The notes beneath the pieces are model-generated. The model did not search any database. It saw nothing but the letters and a program-made list of their open reading frames with translations, and was not told the DNA's origin. 21,901 bases of DNA from DATARH01 sp035604035 (GTDB taxonomy: Bacteria > Pseudomonadota > Alphaproteobacteria > ATCC43930 > CGMCC-115725), in contig DATNJF010000018.1 of NCBI GenBank assembly GCA_035604035.1, forward strand, positions 1-21,901, written 5' to 3'. Both the position numbers and the translations under genes were made by a program. The first letter of the stretch is position 1. Every line of letters begins with the position of its first letter. Below, piece by piece: positions 1-5,711 of the stretch.

Positions 1-135
1 AAACCGAGATGGAAAAAAGCTTTTCAGGCCATGTATCTCGTGGTCTCATACGACGGGATGTCGGGCCTGGCTGGCGACCCGGAATTTCTCGGCGTTAACG
101 GCGTTGGCCAGCTATACCCGGCTATCGTGCCTTGA
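1..135 (+). CDS. possible C-terminal tail of an ORF entering from the left edge
   Basis: Frame 1 is open from the first base to TGA at 133-135, giving 44 residues that include MYLVVSYDGMSGLAG and end in QLYPAIVP. The composition is protein-like, but no family is recognisable. An open frame of this length at an edge can easily be chance. It lies just before a transposase remnant, so it may equally be debris. It is listed only because it could be the end of a real gene to the left. Confidence 0.2.
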   Translation, partial: KPRWKKAFQAMYLVVSYDGMSGLAGDPEFLGVNGVGQLYPAIVP

Positions 136-169
136 AACTGACACAGCGGCGCCCTTAGCAAGCGGCTAA

Positions 170-268
170 ACAACCCACTGCCACGCTCTGGCGGTCTACT
201 TCGTCGACTACAATTTCGTGCGCTCCCACGCTTCGCTGAAGAAGCTCACCCCCGCGATGGTTCTCTTT
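170..268 (+). pseudogene. decayed C-terminal fragment of a DDE (IS1/ISXO2-like) transposase
   Basis: In the frame starting at 170 the translation reads TTHCHALAVYFVDYNFVR, followed by SHASLKKLTPAM. The pattern HALAxYFxxYNFxRxHxSLxxxTPAM is typical of the C-terminus of IS1-like or ISXO2-like DDE transposases, where the family usually continues with an AAG-type tail. Here an in-frame TAA at 167-169 precedes it, and after TPAM the sequence becomes unrelated (VLFMFLTT...). No upstream catalytic domain and no terminal inverted repeats are visible. It is therefore a scar, not a functional element. The assignment is by motif recognition only. Confidence 0.6.
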
Positions 269-353
269 ATGTTCTTGACAACATCGCAAATTGCGCTATA
301 TGCGCAGCACGATGACGACGCGGAACCACACCCTTCGGAAATCTGGCGCGACA

Positions 354-437
354 TCGCTGATCTCGCTGCTGCGCCGCCGTTATCTCGCTGTTCTGGCCGC
401 TGATATCCCGCTGTTAACTCGCTGTTTTGCCGCTGTT
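354..437. repeat. array of degenerate YCGCTGTT repeats with an 11-bp period
   Basis: Seven copies of YCGCTG start at 354, 363, 385, 397, 408, 419 and 430. The last three are complete YCGCTGTT units (CCGCTGTT, TCGCTGTT, CCGCTGTT) exactly 11 bp apart. The 397 copy is also 11 bp from the next, the 385 copy is 12 bp before it, and 363 to 385 is twice 11. On the minus strand the unit reads AACAGCGR. The spacing puts the copies on about the same face of the helix, as expected for iterons or a multi-site protein-binding array. The role is unknown. Confidence 0.6.
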
Positions 438-463
438 AGCGGCCACCCCGAAAGCGGCAAAAC
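424..463. repeat. 11-bp inverted repeat with an alternative internal hairpin
   Basis: GTTTTGCCGCT (424-434) and AGCGGCAAAAC (453-463) are perfect reverse complements separated by 18 bases. The left arm can instead pair with AGCGGC at 438-443 through a 3-base loop (GCCGCT-GTT-AGCGGC). The two structures are mutually exclusive. ACCCTTTATT follows the outer stem, so a weak terminator is possible, but there is no clear gene upstream to terminate. Confidence 0.5.
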
Positions 464-552
464 ACCCTTTATTACAAAGGCTTATCGTTTCCGGCGAGGG
501 ACCCGAATTCGGCGCCGAACAGCGGAGCTGCCGATTGCGGCGCTCGGTAGAG

Positions 553-578
553 CCGGCGGAAAGACCGAATTCCGCCGG
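553..578 (-). terminator. candidate terminator hairpin downstream of the CMD gene
   Basis: CCGGCGGAA (553-561) and TTCCGCCGG (570-578) form a perfect 9-bp stem with an 8-base loop. It lies about 20 bases past the minus-strand stop codon at 600-602. There is no U-tract on the minus strand, so this is either a weak intrinsic terminator or a 3'-end-stabilising stem. Confidence 0.4.
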
Positions 579-599
579 TCCAGCGCGATCGATTTCCTG

Positions 600-1148
600 C
601 TACGAAAAGTAGGGTGCCTGGCCGGGAGGCAGCGGCACCTCGAACATGTTGAGCGTATTACCGATCGCGGTGTAGTAGCCGATGACCGTACCGAGCTCGA
701 CGATGCCCTGCTCACCGAACGCGGCGATGCCCTCGGCGAAGCTCGCATCCGACAAACGCTTGGTGTCGATCAGCTCGCTGACGAGCTTGTAGACGAGCGC
801 CTGGTCTTTCGCCGCGAATTGCGGCGTCTTGCCGGTGCGGATCGCTTCGAGCGCCGCCACCGGCACCCCGGCTTCCACCGCCAGCGGCGCATGCGCGTGC
901 CATTCGTAATCGGCGCGGATGTGCCTTGCGGTCAGGCAGATCGCCAGTTCCGACAAAGCCGGCGACAGCGAGCTGCCCCAGCGCAGATATTCGCCGAGGC
1001 GCGACAGGTGCTTGCACACCTCCGGCGCGCGGACCAGCAGCTGGAACGGCCCGCCGAACCGGCCGCGCTTACCGGACACGATCTCGTCGACGACAGACTT
1101 TTGCACCGGGTTCATCTCGGCGGTGGTGAGCTCGCGGTAACGCGCCAT
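600..1148 (-). CDS. carboxymuconolactone decarboxylase-family (AhpD-like) protein
   Basis: This 182-residue protein belongs to the CMD/AhpD-like all-helical family, which includes gamma-carboxymuconolactone decarboxylase and peroxidase-associated AhpD. The core is at about residues 34-165, with ELAICLTARHIRADYEWHAH (67-86) as the recognisable helix. E82, W83, H84 and H86 correspond to the family's acidic and histidine positions. It lacks the CxxC redox pair of AhpD, so a thiol peroxidase role is unlikely. The substrate is unknown. ATG at 1148 is chosen because minus-strand AGAAGGAAG lies about 7 bases upstream; the frame stays open to 1238 but has no better start. It diverges from the protease gene at 1310. 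A paralog lies at 15063-15656. Confidence 0.8.
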   Translation of the reverse strand: MARYRELTTAEMNPVQKSVVDEIVSGKRGRFGGPFQLLVRAPEVCKHLSRLGEYLRWGSSLSPALSELAICLTARHIRADYEWHAHAPLAVEAGVPVAALEAIRTGKTPQFAAKDQALVYKLVSELIDTKRLSDASFAEGIAAFGEQGIVELGTVIGYYTAIGNTLNMFEVPLPPGQAPYFS

Positions 1149-1190
1149 GGGGTTCTTCCTTCTCTCAACGGATCGATCTAGTCCCAGGTT

Positions 1191-1234
1191 ACAGCGAATT
1201 AATCCCGCCGAAACCTCGCTGTTAGTTTGGCGGG
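1191..1234. promoter_or_regulatory. nested inverted repeats between divergent CMD and protease genes
   Basis: ACAGCGA (1191-1197) and TCGCTGT (1216-1222) are reverse complements. A second, overlapping dyad has CCCGCC (1204-1209) plus AAAC (1211-1214) pairing with GTTT (1225-1228) plus GGCGGG (1229-1234), with one bulged G. The site is 43-86 bp upstream of the CMD ATG and 76-119 bp upstream of the protease ATG, so it could be a shared operator. The ACAGCGA half-site is the same word that is repeated at 354-437. Function is inferred from position and symmetry only. Confidence 0.4.
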
Positions 1235-1263
1235 CCACTTTCCTGCGGAGCCAAGAGCGACGG

Positions 1264-1280
1264 CCCGCGGCAGCCGCGGG
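1264..1280 (+). promoter_or_regulatory. strong GC hairpin in the leader of the protease gene
   Basis: CCCGCGG (1264-1270) and CCGCGGG (1274-1280) form a 7-bp all-GC stem with a CAG loop, ending 29 bases before the ATG at 1310. It could be a DNA dyad bound by a regulator or a structure in the 5' untranslated RNA. No second conformation involving the ribosome binding site is obvious. Confidence 0.35.
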
Positions 1281-1309
1281 AACCGGCTCGGCCTGGGAGA
1301 CCGTGCGAC

Positions 1310-2875
1310 ATGCCTCACTCTTCGACGGACCGGCGCCCGCGCTGGTCGAACCGGCGCCGCGTCGCGGTCGCCGGAATTGGCTTGGGCGCCGCGCTGGCGC
1401 TGACCCCGCTGGTCTGGGCCGAGACGCCGGCCAGCACCACGCCCACCCCGGCTCCGGCCACGACCGGTTTGGTACCGCAGCAAAGTTTTGCGCCGCTGGT
1501 GAAGCGCGTGCTCCCCGCGGTGGTCAACATCTCGGTCACCGAGACCGCGAAGCCGGACCAGATGGCCGACCAGCTTCCCCAGCAATTCCGCCACTCGCCG
1601 TATGACGACCTGCTGCGCCGCTTCTTCGATCAGCAGCAACAGGGCGAGGACCAGCCGTTCTCCCACCGCTTCGACGATAACGGCGACACCAAGCAGATCG
1701 CGCTCGGTTCGGGCTTCATCATCGACCCCGACGGTCACATCGTGACCAACAACCATGTCGTCGGCGACGCCAGCAAGGTCGAGGTCACGCTACAGGACGG
1801 CACCAAATACACCGCCAAGATCATCGGCCGCGATACCCGCGGCGACCTCGCGGTGCTGAAGATCGACGCCGACAAGCCCCTGCCCTACGTCACCTTCGGC
1901 AACAGCGATCAGGCCGAGATCGGCGACTGGGTTGTCGCCGTCGGCAATCCGTTCGGGCTCGGCGGCACGGTGACCGCGGGCGTCGTCTCGGCGCGCGGGC
2001 GCGACATCCACGCCGGCGGGTTCGACGACTTCCTGCAGATCGACGCGCCGATCAACCGCGGCAATTCCGGCGGCCCGACCTTCGATCTCAACGGCAACGT
2101 GATCGGCATCAACACCGCGATCTATTCACCCAACGGCGGCAGCGTCGGCATCGGCTTCGCGGTGCCCTCGAACGCCGCCAAGAAGGTGGTCGCGGCGCTG
2201 GAAGCGCACGGCAAGGTCGAGCGCGGCTGGCTTGGCGTGCAGATCCAGGAGGTGACCCCGGCGATCGCCTCGAGCCTCGGGCTCGGCAACGCCCACGGCG
2301 CGCTGGTCGCGGTGGTCAGCCCCGACAGCCCCAGCGCCAAGGCGGGCCTGAAGCAGGGCGATGTGATCCTCGCCTTCAATGGCACCGATATCGCCAAGCT
2401 GCACGATCTGCCGCGTCTCGTCGCCGCGACCGCTCCGGGAACGAAGGCCGAGCTGACGCTATGGCGCGACGGGCATCAGAGCACGGTCGACATGACCATT
2501 GGCGAGATGCCGGAGAACCCACAAGTGGCCGCGGCCGGCCAGGATAACGAGCCGAGCAATGACAGCCCGGCCGATGCGATGGGGCTACATCTCTCAGCCC
2601 TTAGCAGTGACTTACGGCGTGAACTTAATTTGGGACATCAGGTCAATGGCGTGCTCGTCACCCGTGTCGAGAGCGGCAGCGTCGCCGACAATCTTGGCCT
2701 CAGCCGCGGCGACGTTATCGTCTCGATCAACCAGCAGCCGGTGCGCACCCCGCAAGACGCGGCCGACCGGCTCAAGGAGATCGCCAACTCGCCAAACAAG
2801 ACAGCGCTGCTGCTGCTCAACCGGCACGGGGTGACGCAGTATCTCGGCGTCGAGATCGGCAAAAACCAGGGCTAA
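1310..2875 (+). CDS. Do-family periplasmic serine endoprotease (DegP/HtrA-like)
   Basis: This 521-residue trypsin-like protease/chaperone is expected to degrade misfolded envelope proteins. A basic N-terminus followed by a hydrophobic stretch (RRRVAVAGIGLGAALALTPL, residues 15-34), ending near VWA, is a signal peptide. The catalytic triad is complete: H149 in TNNHVVG, D179 in RGDLAVL and S253 in GNSGGP. Two PDZ domains follow at about 300-395 and 425-515. A Q/D-rich segment at about 81-125 lies between the start of the protease domain and the His motif, the position of the LA loop. The length fits DegP/DegQ/MucD proteins. The ATG is preceded by GGGAG about 9 bases upstream. It diverges from the CMD gene and ends at a strong terminator. 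Which Do subtype it is cannot be settled by eye. Confidence 0.95.
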   Translation: MPHSSTDRRPRWSNRRRVAVAGIGLGAALALTPLVWAETPASTTPTPAPATTGLVPQQSFAPLVKRVLPAVVNISVTETAKPDQMADQLPQQFRHSPYDDLLRRFFDQQQQGEDQPFSHRFDDNGDTKQIALGSGFIIDPDGHIVTNNHVVGDASKVEVTLQDGTKYTAKIIGRDTRGDLAVLKIDADKPLPYVTFGNSDQAEIGDWVVAVGNPFGLGGTVTAGVVSARGRDIHAGGFDDFLQIDAPINRGNSGGPTFDLNGNVIGINTAIYSPNGGSVGIGFAVPSNAAKKVVAALEAHGKVERGWLGVQIQEVTPAIASSLGLGNAHGALVAVVSPDSPSAKAGLKQGDVILAFNGTDIAKLHDLPRLVAATAPGTKAELTLWRDGHQSTVDMTIGEMPENPQVAAAGQDNEPSNDSPADAMGLHLSALSSDLRRELNLGHQVNGVLVTRVESGSVADNLGLSRGDVIVSINQQPVRTPQDAADRLKEIANSPNKTALLLLNRHGVTQYLGVEIGKNQG

Positions 2876-2894
2876 CCTGCGCAGGCTGACGAAA

Positions 2895-2918
2895 AAGGGC
2901 GCCCGCCGGGGCGCCCTT
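2895..2918. terminator. bidirectional intrinsic terminator
   Basis: AAGGGCGCCC (2895-2904) and GGGCGCCCTT (2909-2918) form a perfect 10-bp stem with a GCCG loop. A T-rich tract (TTCTTATTTT) follows on the plus strand, and a run of five A at 2892-2896 gives U's on the minus-strand transcript. It lies 20 bp past the protease stop and 25 bp past the stop of the convergent HTH gene, so it can serve both. Confidence 0.9.
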
Positions 2919-2942
2919 CTTATTTTCGTGACCGATTGAGGC

Positions 2943-3824
2943 TCAGCGGTAACGCCAGCCGGCCGGCTCGGCGTGGCCGCCGCTGTCGCGCGGAGGCAGC
3001 GGCAGCTTGGCCTCGAGGCGCTCGAGTTCAATGCGGGTGCGCGCGCCGGCGCGCAGCAGCCGGTCGGTTGCTTCCTTCAGGCCAAACCGGTTCTCCTGGG
3101 TATCGGCCGCCAGCACCGCGTCGAACGCGGCGAGGAAGGTGGTGATGTCGCCATCGACGCGGCTGCGCAACTCCTGGTCGAGCGCACCGCCGCCTACCTT
3201 GCGCGCCGGAGCCTCGTCGCGAGGCATCTGCGGCGCCATCTGACTGGGCGGCCTGGGCTCGCGCATCGCCGCGAAGTCGCGGTTGCTCGGGCCATTGTCG
3301 AACGGGTTGGTGCGTGGCGGTGCCTGAAACGGCGGCGGCGCCGGCTGTGGCTGTGGCTGCGGTTGCTGCGCCGCGTTGCCGGGGCTGTGGCCGTTACCGT
3401 GCCCATTGCCGTTGCCAAAGCCGAGATGCAGCTTCGGACGCTGCTGCTCGCCATTACCGCGCTGGGCTGAGCCGGGCGCGGGCATAACCGGCGCCCGCTC
3501 GGCGTCGTTGCGATGCTGCGGCGCTCCGGCGAACGGAGCCGCGGCAGCGGGAACAGCAGCCGGTGCAATTTTTGCTTCTACGACGGCGACAGTGTTATTG
3601 ACCGAAGACCCGTTTGCCTTGAGCAGTTGCGGCTCAAGCGCCGGTGGCGGTGACGTCTCATTTGCCGGTTTGTCGCGATTGCGGCTAACGACGTAACTGA
3701 TCGCCGGCGGCGAGCAATCATAGGTCCGCGCGATACTGGCCAGCGTTTCCCCCGCTTCATAACGGGCCATGATCAATGGCCAGTCTGCTTGCGGGATCTT
3801 TCCCCGTTTATTTGATTTTTCCAT
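2943..3824 (-). CDS. HTH protein with long disordered linker and C-terminal helical domain
   Basis: This 293-residue protein has three parts. Residues about 12-50 (DWPLIMARYEAGETLASIAR, then TYDCSPPAISYVVSRNR) form a helix-turn-helix resembling the homeodomain-like/resolvase C-terminal fold. Residues about 55-215 are low complexity, rich in Pro, Gln, Ala, Asn and Gly, with a GNGNGHGNGH-type run and PQPQPQP; this should be disordered. Residues about 218-275 (ELRSRVDGDITTFLAAFDAV onward) look helical and may mediate oligomerisation. It is probably a DNA-binding regulator or nucleoid-associated protein, with unknown targets. The ATG at 3824 is preceded by GGTAAGG about 6 bases upstream. It is a single-gene unit that shares the terminator at 2895-2918. 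The family is not one I can name. Confidence 0.75.
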   Translation of the reverse strand: MEKSNKRGKIPQADWPLIMARYEAGETLASIARTYDCSPPAISYVVSRNRDKPANETSPPPALEPQLLKANGSSVNNTVAVVEAKIAPAAVPAAAAPFAGAPQHRNDAERAPVMPAPGSAQRGNGEQQRPKLHLGFGNGNGHGNGHSPGNAAQQPQPQPQPAPPPFQAPPRTNPFDNGPSNRDFAAMREPRPPSQMAPQMPRDEAPARKVGGGALDQELRSRVDGDITTFLAAFDAVLAADTQENRFGLKEATDRLLRAGARTRIELERLEAKLPLPPRDSGGHAEPAGWRYR

Positions 3825-4115
3825 ACCAAACCTTACCCAAGCACGTTCCGAGAGGGTTTCAGGGTGTTCGTCTGGCGAATTATTGTCGAATCACAAGGAC
3901 GCCGAGACAGCCCGAAAACTACGCATAAGACACTGCAGTCGCTTGAACAGCAGGGCCAGTCCGCTTCTGGCCACGGCCTCATCGATACAAGGCCATCTGA
4001 GCTTGATTTCTAGCGCCCACAATAGCGCCAACTAAGTTCATGGGAAAGCGATTTATTCATTCCAAAAGCGAAAAATCAACCGTGGGCTTGGTGTTCGCGA
4101 ACGGCAGAGATCACC
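3825..4115. other. intergenic stretch with no recognised gene
   Basis: About 290 bp separate two minus-strand genes. The only structure I see is a perfect 10-bp palindrome, GTTCGCGAAC, at 4093-4102, close to the stop of the upstream dehydrogenase gene. It must hold the promoter of the HTH gene, but no convincing -35/-10 pair is visible. It is less GC-rich than the flanking genes. Confidence 0.5.
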
Positions 4116-5513
4116 TCAAATCCGGACAATCTTGCCCGGGTTCATCAGATTATCCGGGTCGATCGCGCGCTTGATCGACGCCATCACCTCGACCGCATCA
4201 CCGTGCTCTGCAATGAGGAAGTCCATTTTACCGTAGCCGACCCCGTGCTCGCCGGTACAAGTCCCATCCATCGCCAATGCGCGCGCGACCATTCTGTCAT
4301 TGAGCCGGCTCGCCTCGGCGATTTCTTCCGGGCGATTGGGGTCGATCATGAAGATCAGGTGGAAATTGCCGTCGCCGACATGACCGGCCAGCGCCGACGG
4401 GATCGACGACTTGGCGAGATCGGCTTTTGTCTCGCCGATGCAGTCGGCAAGCCGCGAAATCGGCACGCAGACATCGGTCGCCCAACCCTTCGAGCCGGGG
4501 CGCAACGCCAGCGCGGCATAGTAGGCGTCGTGCCGCGCCTGCCACAGTTTATTGCGTTCTTCCTGGGCCGTGGCCCAGCGGAAATCGCCGCCGCCGTTGT
4601 CGCCGGCGATGTCCTTGACCAGCGCCACCTGCTCGGCGACGCCATCTTTTGTTCCATGGAACTCGAAGAAAAGAGTGGGTGCGATCTTGTAGTCGAGCTT
4701 TGAATACTTGTTGATCGCGTCCATCTGCGGCTCGTCGAGCAGCTCGATGCGCGCCACCGGGATGCCGCTCTGAATGATCAAGATCACGCTGTCGACCGCG
4801 GCGGCGATCGACGGAAAGGCGCAGACCGCGGCCGAGATCGCCTCCGGGATGCCGTAGAGCTTCAGCGTCACCTCGGTGATGACGCCGAGCGTCCCTTCCG
4901 AGCCGACAAAAAGCCGGGTCAGATCGTAGCCGGCCGCCGATTTGCGGGCGCGACGCGAGGTATGGATCACCTTGCCGTCGGGCAGGACCACGGTCAGCGC
5001 CAAGACATTCTCGCGCATCGTACCGTAGCGCACCGCGTTGGTGCCCGAGGCGCGCGTCGCCGCCATGCCGCCGAGCGAGGCGTCCGCACCCGGGTCGATT
5101 GGAAAGAACAGGCCGGTATCGCGCAAATATTCGTTGAGCTGCTTCCGGGTAACCCCGGCCTCCACCGTCACGTCGAGGTCTTCGGCCCCGACGCGCAGGA
5201 TGTGGTTCATCTGCGACAGGTCGATGCACACCCCACCCTTCAACGCCGCGACATGGCCTTCGAGCGATGTGCCGGTGCCGAACGGCACGATCGGTGTCTT
5301 GTATTGCGCGCACAGCCGGACGATCTCGGCGACCTCTTCGGTGCTCTGCACAAACGCGACCGCATCGGGCGAATGCGGCTGGTGATAGGATTCGTCCTTA
5401 CCGTGCTGGTCACATACTGCCGCCGATGTCGACAGCCGATCGCCCAGGCGCTGGCGCAGCGCGGCGAACAAGGCCGCGTTAAGCGGCTCGCGGACGAGAA
5501 CGGGCGCGGTCAT
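4116..5513 (-). CDS. FAD-linked D-lactate/glycolate-type dehydrogenase
   Basis: This 465-residue flavoprotein is of the GlcD/Dld (FAD-binding type 4) family, oxidising a D-2-hydroxyacid such as D-lactate to its 2-oxoacid, with electrons passed to the respiratory chain. The FAD domain runs from about 45 to 225, with PFGTGTSLEGH (77-87), DPGADASLGGM (140-150) and GSEGTLGVITE (204-214). The C-terminal FAD-oxidase domain holds GHVGDGNFH (H378, H385), which is a metal/substrate site in this family, and GEHGVG (421-426). The closest recognisable type is cytochrome-linked D-lactate dehydrogenase; glycolate or 2-hydroxyglutarate are alternatives. No GlcE or GlcF partner gene is adjacent, which favours a single-subunit enzyme. 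It diverges from the indolepyruvate oxidoreductase gene. Confidence 0.9.
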   Translation of the reverse strand: MTAPVLVREPLNAALFAALRQRLGDRLSTSAAVCDQHGKDESYHQPHSPDAVAFVQSTEEVAEIVRLCAQYKTPIVPFGTGTSLEGHVAALKGGVCIDLSQMNHILRVGAEDLDVTVEAGVTRKQLNEYLRDTGLFFPIDPGADASLGGMAATRASGTNAVRYGTMRENVLALTVVLPDGKVIHTSRRARKSAAGYDLTRLFVGSEGTLGVITEVTLKLYGIPEAISAAVCAFPSIAAAVDSVILIIQSGIPVARIELLDEPQMDAINKYSKLDYKIAPTLFFEFHGTKDGVAEQVALVKDIAGDNGGGDFRWATAQEERNKLWQARHDAYYAALALRPGSKGWATDVCVPISRLADCIGETKADLAKSSIPSALAGHVGDGNFHLIFMIDPNRPEEIAEASRLNDRMVARALAMDGTCTGEHGVGYGKMDFLIAEHGDAVEVMASIKRAIDPDNLMNPGKIVRI

Positions 5514-5711
5514 CTGACGGCCCTTTGCGCGGATATCGATAGGCGAGGCTTACTCCCACGCCACGCTCACTGCAATGTCATACACCGTTGAAGATGACTG
5601 TTATGCGATCGCGTCGCGCGAAAACATCGCCGTCATTCCAGGACGGCATGAGGGAGGTGCAAACAGGGCCGAACCTGCGCTACGTTCAAGCAACCATTAT
5701 TGGAGACCGCG

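Larger units (their letters stand above)
269..599. other. gene-poor stretch with repeats and hairpins
   Basis: No convincing gene lies between the transposase scar and the minus-strand stop codon at 600-602. The frames open here lack family motifs and ribosome binding sites. The stretch holds an array of CGCTG-type repeats (354-437), overlapping inverted repeats (424-463) and a hairpin downstream of the neighbouring minus-strand gene (553-578). Base composition is visibly less GC-rich than in the flanking genes. Confidence 0.6.

Noticed and set aside
291..1181. A long plus-strand frame covering the repeat region and the antisense of the CMD gene
   Set aside because: Most of it is the reverse of the CMD coding sequence. 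The first part crosses repeats and hairpins, and there is no ribosome binding site or family match.
1175..1182. The word GATCTAGT upstream of the CMD/protease pair, also found at 12225-12232 upstream of the second protease
   Set aside because: An 8-base match in two divergent regions could be chance. The flanks do not match and no -35 element lies at a fixed distance.
3340..3372. Short GGCTGT/GGCTGC tandem-like repeats
   Set aside because: They encode the PQPQPQP stretch of the HTH protein linker and are explained as low-complexity coding sequence.
5629..5647. Inverted repeat GCCGTC/GACGGC between the dehydrogenase and oxidoreductase genes
   Set aside because: It is only 6 bp with a 7-base loop, and there is no associated promoter element or U-tract; this is common by chance at this GC content.
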